A DNA stretch of 64,000 bases from positions 1,302,001-1,366,000 of the forward strand of contig NZ_JACKXE010000001.1 of the NCBI RefSeq assembly GCF_014212315.1, in the 5' to 3' direction. The position numbers and the translations under genes are program-made. The DNA is from Nocardioides luti (GTDB lineage Bacteria > Actinomycetota > Actinomycetes > Propionibacteriales > Nocardioidaceae). This document shows, piece after piece, positions 34,755-43,804 of this stretch; positions within the stretch are counted from its first letter, which is position 1; each line of letters starts with the position of its first letter. Below the pieces are notes generated by a model that saw only the letters and a list, made by a program, of their open reading frames with translations, did no database searches and was not told the origin of the DNA.

Positions 34755-35977
34755 TGGGCGGCACGACGTACGACGTCAGCGCGGTCCGCGCGCAGTTCCC
34801 GGCCCTCCGGCACGGGGTCGCCCACTTCGACGGCCCCGGCGGCTCGCAGGTCCCGTCCGCGGTGGCGCAGGCCGTCGCCGACACGATGACCGGCGGGCTG
34901 TGCCAGCGCGGCACCTTCAGCGAGACCGAGCGCCGCACCGACGCCGTCACCCTCGGCGCCCGTGCGGCGGTCGGCGACCTGCTCGGCGTGGACCCGCGCG
35001 GCGTGGTCTTCGGCCGCTCGATGACGCAGCTGACCATGGACATGGCCCGCACGCTGGCCTCCTCGCAGGAGTGGGGCCCGGGCGACGAGGTCGTCGTCAG
35101 CCGGCTCGACCACGACTCCAACATCCGCCCGTGGGTCATCGCCGCCGAGTCCGTCGGCGCGACCGTCCGGTGGCTCGACTTCGACCCGGTGACCGCCGAG
35201 GTCGACGACATCGAGTCCGTGCTGACCACCCAGACCAGGCTGGTCGCGATCACCGCCGCGTCGAACCTGTTCGGCACCCGCCCGGACGTCGCCGCCGTGG
35301 CCGCAGCCGTGCACGAGGTCGGGGCGCTGGTGTACGTCGACGCCGTGCACCTCACGCCCCACGCCCCCGTCGACGCCGCGGCCCTGGGCGCGGACCTGAT
35401 CGCCTGCTCGCCGTACAAGTTCTTCGGCCCGCACCTCGGCGTCCTCGCCGCCGCGCCGTCCCTGCTGGAGTCGCTGCACCCGGCCAAGCTGATGCCGTCG
35501 ACGGACGCCGTGCCGGAGCGCTTCGAGCTCGGCACGCTGCCCTACGAGCTGCTCGCGGGCGTCACGGCCGCGGTCGACTTCATCGCCGGGCTGGCGCCCG
35601 GGGACGGTGGTGACGACCGGCGCGCCGGCGTGCTCGCGTCGATGGCGACCGTCGAGGCCTACGAGGACGAGCTGCTCGAGCGGCTCCTGGCCGGGCTCGG
35701 CGCGCTCGACGGCGTGACCCTGCACGGCTCCCCCGCCCGTCGTACGCCGACCGCGCTGTTCTCGGTCGCCGGCCACGCGGCCCGGGAGGTGCACGAGAAG
35801 CTCGCCGCCGACGGGATCAACGCCCCGGGCGGGTCGTTCTACGCCCTCGAGGCGTCGCGGCACGCCGGTCTGGGCGACGAGGGCGCCGTGCGCGCGGGCA
35901 TCGCGCCTTACACCTCCGCCGAGGAGGTGGACCGCCTCGTCGAGGCCGTCGCGGCGCTGGTCGGCGCCGCCCGTTAG
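34754..35977 (+). CDS. Cysteine desulfurase-like PLP enzyme (aminotransferase class V)
   Basis: This is a 407-residue fold-type I PLP enzyme. It has the features of the cysteine desulfurase-like family: FDGPGGSQVPSAVAQAV, a PLP-ring contact in YVDAVHLTPHAPVD and the Schiff-base lysine in CSPYKFFGPHLG. A reactive loop cysteine like that of true desulfurases is not obvious, so an aminotransferase or lyase role is possible. The ATG overlaps the stop of the acyl-CoA dehydrogenase gene (TGATG), indicating one operon. Confidence 0.85.
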   Translation: MGGTTYDVSAVRAQFPALRHGVAHFDGPGGSQVPSAVAQAVADTMTGGLCQRGTFSETERRTDAVTLGARAAVGDLLGVDPRGVVFGRSMTQLTMDMARTLASSQEWGPGDEVVVSRLDHDSNIRPWVIAAESVGATVRWLDFDPVTAEVDDIESVLTTQTRLVAITAASNLFGTRPDVAAVAAAVHEVGALVYVDAVHLTPHAPVDAAALGADLIACSPYKFFGPHLGVLAAAPSLLESLHPAKLMPSTDAVPERFELGTLPYELLAGVTAAVDFIAGLAPGDGGDDRRAGVLASMATVEAYEDELLERLLAGLGALDGVTLHGSPARRTPTALFSVAGHAAREVHEKLAADGINAPGGSFYALEASRHAGLGDEGAVRAGIAPYTSAEEVDRLVEAVAALVGAAR

Positions 35978-35986
35978 CGTGGCGCG

Positions 35987-36754
35987 GTGCGCATCGCGAC
36001 CTGGAACGTCAACTCACTCCGCTCCCGCATCGACCGCGTCGAGGCGTTCCTGGAGCGCCACGACATCGACGTGCTGGCGCTGCAGGAGACCAAGGCCCGC
36101 GAGGACCAGCTGCCGCTGATGGGGCTGCAGGGCCGCGGCTACGAGGTGGCCGCCGCCGGCACGAACCAGTGGAACGGCGTCGCGATCATCAGCCGCGTCG
36201 GCCTCGAGGACGTGCAAGTCGGCTTCGACGCGATGCCCGGCTTCGGCGACCCGGTCGCGGCCGAGGCCCGCGCCATCGGGGCGGTCTGCGGCGGCGTACG
36301 CCTCTGGTCGCTCTACGTCCCCAACGGCCGCAAGGTCGACGACCCGCACTACGCCTACAAGCTGGCCTGGCTCGGTGCGCTGCGCGAGGCGGCTCGCAAC
36401 TGGCTCGGCGAGGACACCGCGCTCGTCGGCGACTGGAACATCGCCCCGCTCGACGAGGACGTCTTCGACATCGCGCAGTTCCGGACCTCGACGCACGTGA
36501 CGGCCCCCGAGCGGGCGGCCTTCCAGGCGTTCCTCGAGGACGGGTACGCCGAGGTCACCCGCGCCCACGCGCCCGGCTACACGTACTGGGACTACTACCG
36601 CCAGCGCTTCGAGCGCGACCGCGGCCTCAAGATCGACTTCGTGCTCGGCTCGCCCTCCTTCGCGTCCCGGGTGACCGGCGCCTTCATCGACCGCGACGAG
36701 CGCGCCGGTGCCGGCGCCTCCGACCACGCGCCGGTGGTCGTTGAGCTGGACTGA
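35987..36754 (+). CDS. xthA: Exodeoxyribonuclease III (AP endonuclease, XthA type)
   Basis: This is a 255-residue EEP-fold nuclease that cuts at abasic sites and removes 3'-blocking groups. ATWNVNSLRSR (Asn), LALQETKARE (catalytic Glu), LYVPNGR, VGDWNIAP (Asp/Asn), KIDFVLGS and the final SDHAPVVVEL (Asp-His) are all present. It starts at GTG, with TAGCGT ending 6 nt before it. It lies 9 bp after the PLP gene but probably has its own leaderless promoter. Confidence 0.95.
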   Translation: MRIATWNVNSLRSRIDRVEAFLERHDIDVLALQETKAREDQLPLMGLQGRGYEVAAAGTNQWNGVAIISRVGLEDVQVGFDAMPGFGDPVAAEARAIGAVCGGVRLWSLYVPNGRKVDDPHYAYKLAWLGALREAARNWLGEDTALVGDWNIAPLDEDVFDIAQFRTSTHVTAPERAAFQAFLEDGYAEVTRAHAPGYTYWDYYRQRFERDRGLKIDFVLGSPSFASRVTGAFIDRDERAGAGASDHAPVVVELD

Positions 36755-36777
36755 GGCGGCCCGCTCCTCTGGGTGAC

Positions 36778-36865
36778 GCTTCATCACGGGATGCAGGCGA
36801 AGCTGCGCTTCCCACGGTGAGCTCGCCCCGGGAACCTCCACCCCGCCTGCATCCCGTGATGAAGC
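36778..36865. repeat. MITE-like 88-bp element with perfect 22-bp terminal inverted repeats
   Basis: Positions 36778-36799 (GCTTCATCACGGGATGCAGG and two more bases) are the exact reverse complement of 36844-36865. The 44-bp interior holds a second small hairpin (GAAGC-TGC-GCTTC, 36799-36811) and a near-palindrome GGTGAGCTCGCC, so the whole could fold into a branched structure. No T-tract and no obvious target-site duplication are seen. It fills most of the gap between xthA and rmuC, both on the plus strand. Confidence 0.85.
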
Positions 36866-36941
36866 AGTGGCTGGTGTGACGAGCACCCGCCCCCCGCCTG
36901 TCGCGACCCGGACTGTCGGCGGTCCCCGCCATGCTCGTGCC

Positions 36942-38036
36942 ATGCAGATGCTGACGGTGTTCCTCACGCTCCTGGTCGGGCTCGTCCTGGGCGCGGTGCT
37001 GGGGGTGCTCTGGGTGCGGTCGCGGCCGGCGCACGTGCTGGAGGTCGGGCAGGGGATGGTCGACCAGGCCGAGGTCATGCAGGGGCTGGACCGCCTCCAC
37101 GACACGATGCGCGACTTCGAGCACACGCGGGTCTCGTGGCAGAGCCAGCTGCACCAGCAGGTCGACGACATGCGGCACACCACCGACACCCTGCGCCGCG
37201 AGACGCAGTCGCTCTCGACCGCGCTCCGCAAGCCGCAGGTCCGAGGCCGCTGGGGCGAGCTGCACCTGCGACGGGCCGTCGAGCTCGCCGGGCTGGTGGA
37301 CCGCTGCGACTTCTCCGAGCAGGTCCGCCTCGACGACGGCGCCCGGCGCCCCGACCTGGTGGTGAACCTCGTCGGCGGCCGCCAGGTCGTGGTCGACGCG
37401 AAGGTCCCGCTGGACGCCTACCTCGACGCCACCTCCACCGACGACGAGGACGAGCGCGCCGCCCACCTGGCCCGCCACGTCCGCCAGCTGCGCACCCACG
37501 TCGAGCAGCTGTCGTCGAAGACCTACTGGCGCTCGCTGCCCGAGTCCCCGGAGTTCGTGGTGCTCTTCGTGCCGGCGGAGTCGTTCCTCGCCGCGGCGCT
37601 CGAGACCGACCCGGGCCTGATCGAGTACGCCGCCACCCGGCAGGTCGTCCTCGCCACCCCCACCACGCTGATCGCGCTGCTGCGCACCGTCGCCCACGGC
37701 TGGAGCCACGAGGTGCTGGCCGACCAGGCCCGCGAGATCCACCGGCTGGGCCGCGACCTGCACGACCGGCTCGCGACCTTCGGCAGCCACGTCGACCAGG
37801 TGGGGCGCTCCCTCAACGCCGCGGTCGGCCACTACAACCAGGCCGTCGGCTCGCTGGAGTCGCGCGTGATGGTGTCCGCCCGCCGCTTCCACGAGCTGGC
37901 GGTCACCGACGACCCGCTGCCCTCGCCGCGGCAGGTCGAGTCCACGACCCGCTCCTTCGGCACCGTCGAGCTCCGCTCCGTCGACCGGCGCGCCGCGGAC
38001 GACGACGGTCCCGCGGAGAATACGGTGGCGCTGTGA
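36942..38036 (+). CDS. rmuC: DNA recombination protein RmuC
   Basis: This is a protein of about 364 residues. An N-terminal membrane anchor (MLTVFLTLLVGLVLGAVLGVLWV) precedes a helical region and the RmuC core: GRWGELHLRRAVELAGLVDRCDF, RPDLVVNLVGGRQVVVDAKVPLDAYLDA, FVVLFVPAESFLAAAL and the final NQAVGSLESRVMVSARRFHEL. The catalytic-like D...(V)DAK pattern resembles restriction-endonuclease folds; RmuC limits inversions and has been suggested to act as a nuclease. The start is placed at 36942, with CATGCT 6 nt upstream; 36948 is possible. The stop overlaps the next start. Confidence 0.92.
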   Translation: MQMLTVFLTLLVGLVLGAVLGVLWVRSRPAHVLEVGQGMVDQAEVMQGLDRLHDTMRDFEHTRVSWQSQLHQQVDDMRHTTDTLRRETQSLSTALRKPQVRGRWGELHLRRAVELAGLVDRCDFSEQVRLDDGARRPDLVVNLVGGRQVVVDAKVPLDAYLDATSTDDEDERAAHLARHVRQLRTHVEQLSSKTYWRSLPESPEFVVLFVPAESFLAAALETDPGLIEYAATRQVVLATPTTLIALLRTVAHGWSHEVLADQAREIHRLGRDLHDRLATFGSHVDQVGRSLNAAVGHYNQAVGSLESRVMVSARRFHELAVTDDPLPSPRQVESTTRSFGTVELRSVDRRAADDDGPAENTVAL

Positions 38037-38431
38037 GCCACACCCGGACTCTCTGGGAAGAAGGGCACGAGCCCGGCCGTCAGGTCGTCGCGCTCGGGCT
38101 GGCGGTCGCCCTGACCGCGGTGGTCCTCGACCTGCTCATGGTCGGCCGGATCAGCCTCTTCTTCGACCTGTGCTTCGTCGCGCTGTGCGTCGTGATCGCC
38201 CTGGCCGTCCGCCCGCGGGACTTCTTCACCGTCGGCGTGCTGCCGCCGATGATCATGGTCGCGGTCTTCACCCTGCTCGGCTTCACCCGCCCCGCCATGA
38301 TCGCCGACCGCGGCGACGGCGTCGTCCAGGCCGTCGTGTCCGGGCTGTCGCACCACAGCGTCGCGCTCGTCGTGGGCTACGCCCTGTGCCTGACCTGCCT
38401 GGCGGTCCGCCAGCGGGTCGGCAACCGCTGA
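38033..38431 (+). CDS. DUF6542 membrane protein
   Basis: This is a 132-residue protein. After a polar opening (VSHTRTLWEEGHEPGRQ) there are four hydrophobic segments: VVALGLAVALTAVVLDLLMVG, LFFDLCFVALCVVIALAV, FFTVGVLPPMIMVAVFTLLGF and HHSVALVVGYALCLTCLAV. It matches the actinobacterial DUF6542 family, of unknown function. The GTG start overlaps the rmuC stop, and a TACGGT hexamer inside the end of rmuC ends 6 nt before it, so it may be both coupled and independently transcribed. Confidence 0.82.
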   Translation: MSHTRTLWEEGHEPGRQVVALGLAVALTAVVLDLLMVGRISLFFDLCFVALCVVIALAVRPRDFFTVGVLPPMIMVAVFTLLGFTRPAMIADRGDGVVQAVVSGLSHHSVALVVGYALCLTCLAVRQRVGNR

Positions 38432-38464
38432 CCGCACCCGCCCGCCGCAGCGGCCACCCACCGC

Positions 38465-39085
38465 CTACTCGAAGCGGTCCGGATCGCCGGCGCCGCGGCG
38501 GACGACCTCGGGAGCGCCGCTCGACCAGTCGACGACCGTGGTCGGCTCGGCAATGGTCTCGCCGGCCTCGATGACCAGGTCGACCTGGTGGTCGAGCTCC
38601 TCCTTGATCTCCCAGCCCATCGAGCGCGGCTCGGTCTCGCCGGGGAGGATCAGGGTGCTGGTGAGCAGCGGCTCCCCGAGCAGCTCCAGCAGGTCCTGGA
38701 CGAAGCGGTGCTCGGGGATGCGGACGCCGACGGTCTTCTTCTTCGGGTGCATCAGCCGCCGCGGGACCTCGCCGGTCGCGGGGAGGATGAAGGTGTACGG
38801 CCCGGGTGTGGCCGCCTTGATGGCGCGGAACGCCGAGTTGTCGACGTGGACGAACTGGCCGAGCTGCGAGAAGTCGCGGCACATCAGCGTGAAGTGGTGC
38901 TTGTCGTCGAGCCCGCGGATCTTCAGGATCCGGTCGCGGCCGTCGCGGTTGCCGAGCTGGCAGCCCAGCGCGTAGCCCGAGTCCGTCGGGTAGGCCATCA
39001 GCTCGTCCGCCCGCAACGCGTCCACCACCTGCGCGAGGACGCGCGGCTGGGGGTTGTCCGGGTGCAGGTCGACGAAACGGGCCAC
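38465..39085 (-). CDS. YciO-type Sua5/YrdC/YwlC family protein
   Basis: This is a 206-residue protein. The YrdC-fold core is visible: ELMAYPTDSGYALGCQLGNR, RILKIRGLDDKHHFTLMCRDFSQL, PGPYTFILPATGEVPRRLMHPKKKTVGVRIP. The family includes threonylcarbamoyl-AMP synthases for tRNA t6A formation; the KKKTVGVRIP variant and the short C-terminus place it in the YciO branch, whose role is less clear. It starts at GTG, with TAGACT ending 6 nt before. It is convergent with the DUF6542 gene. Confidence 0.9.
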   Translation of the reverse strand: MARFVDLHPDNPQPRVLAQVVDALRADELMAYPTDSGYALGCQLGNRDGRDRILKIRGLDDKHHFTLMCRDFSQLGQFVHVDNSAFRAIKAATPGPYTFILPATGEVPRRLMHPKKKTVGVRIPEHRFVQDLLELLGEPLLTSTLILPGETEPRSMGWEIKEELDHQVDLVIEAGETIAEPTTVVDWSSGAPEVVRRGAGDPDRFE

Positions 39086-39172
39086 CTGCGGAGTCTAGGT
39101 CGTCACCCGGCTCATGCCGCGCCCACGGCACATTCACAGGTCCGTCGCAGGTGGCGTTCCTAGAACTGACCC

Positions 39173-40195
39173 ATGACGCCCCACGAGCCCGGCCGCACGA
39201 TCGGCCCCGGACGCCACGTCGCCTACGTGCTGCCGGTCTTCAACGAGGCCGACAACGTCGCGGTCTTCCACGCGGCCCTCACCGACGCCACCGCGGCGCG
39301 GCCCGACCTGACCTTCGAGTTCGTTTACGTCGACGACGGCAGCACCGACGGGTCGCTGGACGAGCTGCTCGGGCTGCGCCAGGCCGACCCACGGGTCACG
39401 GTGCTGAGCATGTCGCGCAACGTCGGGCACCAGGTGGCGGTCACCGCCGGGCTCGACGCGTCCACGGAGGCCGACGCGGTCATCGTCATGGACACCGACC
39501 TCCAGGACCCGCCACGCGTCAGCCTCGAGATGCTGCGGATCTGGGAGCGGGGCGTCGACGTGGTCTACGCCCAGCGCCGGACCCGGCGCGACAGCACCTT
39601 CAAACGCGCGACGGCCTACGCCTTCTACTGGCTGCTGGACCGGCTCGCCTCGATCGAGATCCCCCGCAACGTCGGCGACTTCCGGCTGATGGACCGCCGG
39701 GTGGTCGCCGAGGTGGTCCGCTACCGCGAGCACGACCGCTTCCTGCGCGGCATCGTCGCGCACGTGGGCTTCACCCAGGAGGCGCTGCTCTTCGACCGCG
39801 ACGCCCGCCACGCCGGCACCACCGGCTACCCGCTGCGCAAGATGCTGGCCTTCGCGAGCTCGGGCATCCTCGGCTTCTCGACGGTGCCACTGCGGATGAT
39901 CACCCGGCTCGGCTACCTCATCTCGTTCGCCAGCGTGCTGGGCGCGGCGTACGTCGTGGGCGTCCGGCTGTTCGCGCCCGAGACGACCGTGCCCGGGTGG
40001 GCCTTCCTCGGCGTCGCGATGTTCCTGCTCAGCGGGCTGCAGCTGATCATGATGGGCGTGATCGGCAGCTACGTCGGCCGGGTCTACGTCGAGGCCCAGC
40101 AGCGGCCGCTCTACTCGCTGGCGCTCGCCGCGCGAGGCCGTACGGCGGGAGCCGCACCGCTCCCCGTCGCGATCCGCACCGCGCAGCAGGCGTGA
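39173..40195 (+). CDS. GtrB/DPM1-like polyprenyl-phosphate glycosyltransferase
   Basis: This is a 340-residue GT2-family enzyme. The catalytic domain has VLPVFNEADNV, YVDDGSTDGS and MDTDLQDPP (DxD region) and ends at VGDFRLMDRRVVAEV. Two C-terminal membrane helices follow (LISFASVLGAAYVVGVRLF and FLGVAMFLLSGLQLIMMGVIG). Such enzymes transfer a sugar from a nucleotide donor to undecaprenyl phosphate at the inner face. TAGAAC ends 6 nt before the ATG. The GtrA-type gene overlaps its stop, so together they probably make and flip a lipid-linked sugar for cell-envelope glycosylation. Confidence 0.92.
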   Translation: MTPHEPGRTIGPGRHVAYVLPVFNEADNVAVFHAALTDATAARPDLTFEFVYVDDGSTDGSLDELLGLRQADPRVTVLSMSRNVGHQVAVTAGLDASTEADAVIVMDTDLQDPPRVSLEMLRIWERGVDVVYAQRRTRRDSTFKRATAYAFYWLLDRLASIEIPRNVGDFRLMDRRVVAEVVRYREHDRFLRGIVAHVGFTQEALLFDRDARHAGTTGYPLRKMLAFASSGILGFSTVPLRMITRLGYLISFASVLGAAYVVGVRLFAPETTVPGWAFLGVAMFLLSGLQLIMMGVIGSYVGRVYVEAQQRPLYSLALAARGRTAGAAPLPVAIRTAQQA

Positions 40196-40629
40196 GCACC
40201 GGCACCCGCTTCGCGGCGGTGGGCGTGGTCAACACGCTCCTCGACGTCGGGCTGTTCCTGCTGCTGCACGACCGGCTGGGGATCGTGGCCGCCAACCTCG
40301 TCTCGACCAGCGCGGGCATGGCCTTCAGCTTCGTCGTGAACGGCCGCTTCACCTTCGGCGCGCGCCGCCTCACCCTGCGCCAGGCCGCGCTCTTCCTCGC
40401 GACCACCGGCACCACGATGTGGCTGGTGCAGCCGCTGGTCATCCAGGCCCTGCTGCGCGCCGGGGACGCGATCGGCACCTACCCGGGTGCGCCGGTGGTG
40501 CTCATCGCCAAGCTGCTCGCGATCGGCGTCTCGGTGGCGCTGAACTTCGTCGCCTACCGCCACGTCGTGTGGCGGCCGGTGCCGCGGGACGAGCAGGTCA
40601 GGCGCGGGCGGCCGCAGCCGCAGCCTTGA
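40192..40629 (+). CDS. GtrA-family membrane protein (probable lipid-linked sugar flippase)
   Basis: This is a 145-residue protein with four membrane segments and the GtrA signatures [21 protein letters not shown] and [22 protein letters not shown], ending [12 protein letters not shown]. GtrA proteins are thought to flip undecaprenyl-phosphate sugars made by GtrB. The GTG start overlaps the GtrB stop (GTGA). The 3' end overlaps the 3' end of ispH by 32 bases, tail to tail. Confidence 0.88.
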   Translation: MSTGTRFAAVGVVNTLLDVGLFLLLHDRLGIVAANLVSTSAGMAFSFVVNGRFTFGARRLTLRQAALFLATTGTTMWLVQPLVIQALLRAGDAIGTYPGAPVVLIAKLLAIGVSVALNFVAYRHVVWRPVPRDEQVRRGRPQPQP

Positions 40630-41608
40630 GGTCGCGGCGCAGCTCCTTGGGCAGCGAGAAGATCAGCGACTCCTCGGCGCTGTGCACCGCGCGCGCGTCC
40701 GGGTAGCCCCGCTCCGAGAGGAACGACAGCACCCCGTCGACGAGGTCCTCGGGCACGCTCGCGCCGGACGTGACGCTGACCGTGCGCACGCCCTCGAGCC
40801 AGGCCTCCTGGATCTCCGAGGCGTCGTCGACGCGGTACGCCGCGTGGGCACCCGCCTCGAGGGCCACCTCAACGAGCCGTACGGAGTTCGACGAGTTGCC
40901 GGAGCCGACCACGATCACCAGGTCGGTGTCCGGGGAGATCTCCTTGACGGCGAGCTGGCGGTTCTGGGTGGCGTAGCAGATGTCGTCGCTGGGCGGGTCG
41001 AGCAGCAGCGGGAACCGCTGGCGGATCGCGTCGACGGTCGCCATCGTCTCGTCGACGGAGAGCGTCGTCTGGGACAGCCAGGCCACCTTGGCCGGGTCGC
41101 GCACGACGATGCCGGCGACGTCGTCGGGGCTCTGCACGAGCTGGATGTGGTCGGGCGCCTCGCCCGCGGTGCCCTCGACCTCCTCGTGCCCCTCGTGGCC
41201 GATCAGCAGGATGTCGAAGTCGTCGTCGGCGAAGCGCTTCGCCTCGTGGTGCACCTTGGTCACCAGCGGGCAGGTGGCGTCGATGGTCTTGAGCGAGCGG
41301 ACCGCGGCCTGGGCGTGCACCTCCGGGGAGACGCCGTGGGCGGAGAACACCACGGTCTGGCCCTCGGGCACCTCGTCGAGCTCCTCGACGAAGATCGCGC
41401 CGCGGGACTCGAGGTTCGCGACGACGTGCTTGTTGTGCACGATCTGCTTGCGGACGTAGACCGGGGCGCCGTACAGGTCGAGCGCCTTCTCCACCGTCAC
41501 CACGGCGCGGTCGACGCCGGCGCAGTAGCCGCGCGGGGCCGCCAGGAGCACGGCCTTCTCGGCCTCGTCCGGCGACAGGATCTGCGGGGTGCCCAGGTCG
41601 GTCGACAT
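40598..41608 (-). CDS. ispH: 4-hydroxy-3-methylbut-2-enyl diphosphate reductase IspH
   Basis: This is a 336-residue iron-sulfur enzyme for the last step of the MEP isoprenoid pathway, giving IPP and DMAPP. The three cluster cysteines lie in [22 protein letters not shown] and [27 protein letters not shown] and [11 protein letters not shown] are the diphosphate-binding stretches. The ATG at 41608 is supported by TAGACT ending 7 nt upstream. It is divergent from xseA, with 46 bp between the starts, the order known from other actinobacteria. Confidence 0.97.
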   Translation of the reverse strand: MSTDLGTPQILSPDEAEKAVLLAAPRGYCAGVDRAVVTVEKALDLYGAPVYVRKQIVHNKHVVANLESRGAIFVEELDEVPEGQTVVFSAHGVSPEVHAQAAVRSLKTIDATCPLVTKVHHEAKRFADDDFDILLIGHEGHEEVEGTAGEAPDHIQLVQSPDDVAGIVVRDPAKVAWLSQTTLSVDETMATVDAIRQRFPLLLDPPSDDICYATQNRQLAVKEISPDTDLVIVVGSGNSSNSVRLVEVALEAGAHAAYRVDDASEIQEAWLEGVRTVSVTSGASVPEDLVDGVLSFLSERGYPDARAVHSAEESLIFSLPKELRRDLKAAAAAARA

Positions 41609-41654
41609 GCCTTCGAGTCTAGAGGTGTCCCCTGTGTGCCCTAATCTCGCGGCC

Positions 41655-42914
41655 ATGGCCCTCGACACGTCCCCCCAGGCACCGGCACCGGTGCGGCAGA
41701 TCGCCAACGCGATCGCCGGGTGGGTCGACCGGCTCGGCCCGGTGTGGGTCGAGGGCCAGATCGCCCAGGTCAGCCGGCGCCCGGGCCTCAACACGGTCTT
41801 CATGACGCTGCGCGACGCGATCGCCGACATCTCGGTGCCGGTCACCTGCTCGCGCACGCTCTTCGACTCGCTCAACCCGCCGCTCGTCGAGGGCGCGAGC
41901 GTGGTGCTGCACGCCAAGCCGTCGTACTACGCCAACCGCGGCACCCTCTCGCTGCAGGCCCGCGAGATCCGGATGGTCGGCCTCGGCGAGCTGCTGGCCC
42001 GGCTCGAGCGCCGCCGGCAGCTGCTCGCGGCCGAGGGCCTCTTCGCGCCGGAGCTGAAGCGGTCGCTGCCGTTCCTGCCCGGCTGCGTCGGCCTCGTGAC
42101 GGCTCCCAACTCGGCGGCCGAGCGCGACGTCCTCGAGAACGCCCGCCGCCGCTGGCCGGCCGTGGACTTCGAGGTCGCGTACGCCGCCATGCAGGGCACC
42201 CGCGCGGCGACCGAGGTGATGGAGGGGCTGGACCGCCTCGACCGCGACCCCCGCGTCGAGGTGATCGTCATCGCCCGGGGCGGCGGGTCCGTCGAGGACC
42301 TGCTGCCGTTCAGCGACGAGGCCCTGATCCGCGCGGTGCACCGCGCCCGCACGCCGGTCGTCTCCGCGATCGGGCACGAGCCGGACACCCCGCTGCTCGA
42401 CCTGGTGGCCGACGTCCGGGCCTCGACGCCGACCGACGCCGCCAAGCTCGTCGTCCCCGACGTGGTCGAGGAGCTGCGCCGGGTCGTGCAGGCCCGCGAC
42501 CGGCTCCGCTCGTCCGTGCACGCCCGGCTGGCCCGCGAGCAGGCCGGCCTCGACGCGCTCCGCTCGCGCCCCGCGCTCGCGGACCCCCGCACCCTCCTCG
42601 ACGCCCGCGCCGACGAGGTCGGGCAGCTGCGCGCCCGCGCCCGCCGCACCGTCTCGCACGCGCTCGACCGCGCCGCCGACGACATCGGGCACCAGCGGGC
42701 CCGCGCCCGGGCGCTGTCGCCGCTGGCGACCCTCCAGCGCGGGTACGCCGTCCTCCAGGACGCCGACGGCCACGTCGTCACCTCCGTCGAGGCCGTCACC
42801 GACGGGGCGGCGCTCAGCGTCCGCGTCGCCGACGGCCGGATCCGCGCCACCACCACGGGCGTCGAGCGCGACCCCGTCACCGACCCTGCCAGCGACCCCG
42901 AGGAGCAGCCATGA
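41655..42914 (+). CDS. xseA: Exodeoxyribonuclease VII large subunit
   Basis: This is a 419-residue protein. The N-terminal OB-fold is [32 protein letters not shown]; the catalytic region includes [50 protein letters not shown] and [30 protein letters not shown] long coiled-coil region and a C-terminal segment ([13 protein letters not shown]) complete it. With XseB it degrades single-stranded DNA. TAATCT lies 7 nt before the ATG. The stop overlaps the xseB start (ATGA). Confidence 0.97.
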   Translation: MALDTSPQAPAPVRQIANAIAGWVDRLGPVWVEGQIAQVSRRPGLNTVFMTLRDAIADISVPVTCSRTLFDSLNPPLVEGASVVLHAKPSYYANRGTLSLQAREIRMVGLGELLARLERRRQLLAAEGLFAPELKRSLPFLPGCVGLVTAPNSAAERDVLENARRRWPAVDFEVAYAAMQGTRAATEVMEGLDRLDRDPRVEVIVIARGGGSVEDLLPFSDEALIRAVHRARTPVVSAIGHEPDTPLLDLVADVRASTPTDAAKLVVPDVVEELRRVVQARDRLRSSVHARLAREQAGLDALRSRPALADPRTLLDARADEVGQLRARARRTVSHALDRAADDIGHQRARARALSPLATLQRGYAVLQDADGHVVTSVEAVTDGAALSVRVADGRIRATTTGVERDPVTDPASDPEEQP

Positions 42915-43129
42915 GTCCGAAGGCCCCCGACGCCGAGAAGATCTCCTACGAGGACGCCCGCGAGGAGCTCATCGACGTGGTCCGCCGCCTCGAGGCCGGC
43001 GGCACGACGCTGGAGGAGTCGCTCGCGCTGTGGGAGCGCGGCGAGGCCCTCGCCACCACCTGCCAGGACTGGCTCGACGGCGCCCGCAAGCGCCTCGACG
43101 CGACGCTCGAGGCCGACTCCGACGACTGA
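42911..43129 (+). CDS. xseB: Exodeoxyribonuclease VII small subunit
   Basis: This is a 72-residue protein, the normal XseB size. It shows the helical hairpin motif [53 protein letters not shown]. Several small subunits bind each XseA. It is translationally coupled to xseA by the four-base overlap ATGA. Confidence 0.96.
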   Translation: MSPKAPDAEKISYEDAREELIDVVRRLEAGGTTLEESLALWERGEALATTCQDWLDGARKRLDATLEADSDD

Positions 43130-43161
43130 CCGGCGGCCCCGTCAGCCCGGTCACGCCCCCG

Positions 43162-43770
43162 TCAGCGCGGGTCGGTGCTGAGCGCGTCCAGGACGGTCCG
43201 CAGGTCCTGCACGTCGGCCGAGCCGTAGACCAGGACGGTGTCCTCGCCGACCTCGGCGGCGTACGCGTGGTCGCCGCCCTCGTCGGAGAAGCTGCGCCAC
43301 TCGGGGGCGACCGAGCCGGAGACCGAGATCGGGTCGCCCTCGGTCGCGTTCTCGTCGACGTACGTCGCCAACAGGTCGTCGACCGAGACGTCCTCCTGGC
43401 GAAGGCCGACGTACTTCCCGGCGTCGGTCAGCATGCCGATGCCCCAGGCCGGGCGGTCGCCGGGGACGTACTGCACGCTGTCGGCGATCCACCCCTGCGG
43501 CAGGTCGGTCGGGTAGACGAGCTCGACACCCCCGGCCTGCGCGTCCTTCACGAGCCCGAGGTAGTCGACCGCCGTCGGCTTCACCTCGAGGTCGTCGCGG
43601 TTGAGCGCGCGCAGCGCCACGAAGGCACCGATGACGAGCAGGGTCACGACGAGGGCGCCGATCAGCCCGTTGGTCGTCCGCGGGTAGCGGCCGGGACGCT
43701 GACCGGCCGGCGCGGACGCGCCGTCGGCCGACGGGGTCGTCGGCTCGGTCTCGGGTCCGGGCTCGCTCAC
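43162..43770 (-). CDS. DUF4245 single-pass membrane protein
   Basis: This is a 202-residue protein. A Pro/Thr-rich N-terminal segment is followed by one membrane helix (GLIGALVVTLLVIGAFVAL) and an extracytoplasmic domain (VELVYPTDLPQGWIADSVQYVP, EWRSFSDEGGDHAYAAEVGEDTVLVYGSADVQDLRTVLDAL) matching DUF4245, of unknown function. In mycobacteria a DUF4245 gene lies between xseAB and glpX; here it keeps its place after xseB, but glpX is displaced by a 4.3-kb insertion. It starts at GTG. Confidence 0.88.
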   Translation of the reverse strand: MSEPGPETEPTTPSADGASAPAGQRPGRYPRTTNGLIGALVVTLLVIGAFVALRALNRDDLEVKPTAVDYLGLVKDAQAGGVELVYPTDLPQGWIADSVQYVPGDRPAWGIGMLTDAGKYVGLRQEDVSVDDLLATYVDENATEGDPISVSGSVAPEWRSFSDEGGDHAYAAEVGEDTVLVYGSADVQDLRTVLDALSTDPR

Positions 43771-43804
43771 GGGACCATCCTCACAGGTGCCGTACATTGC
43801 GCGC

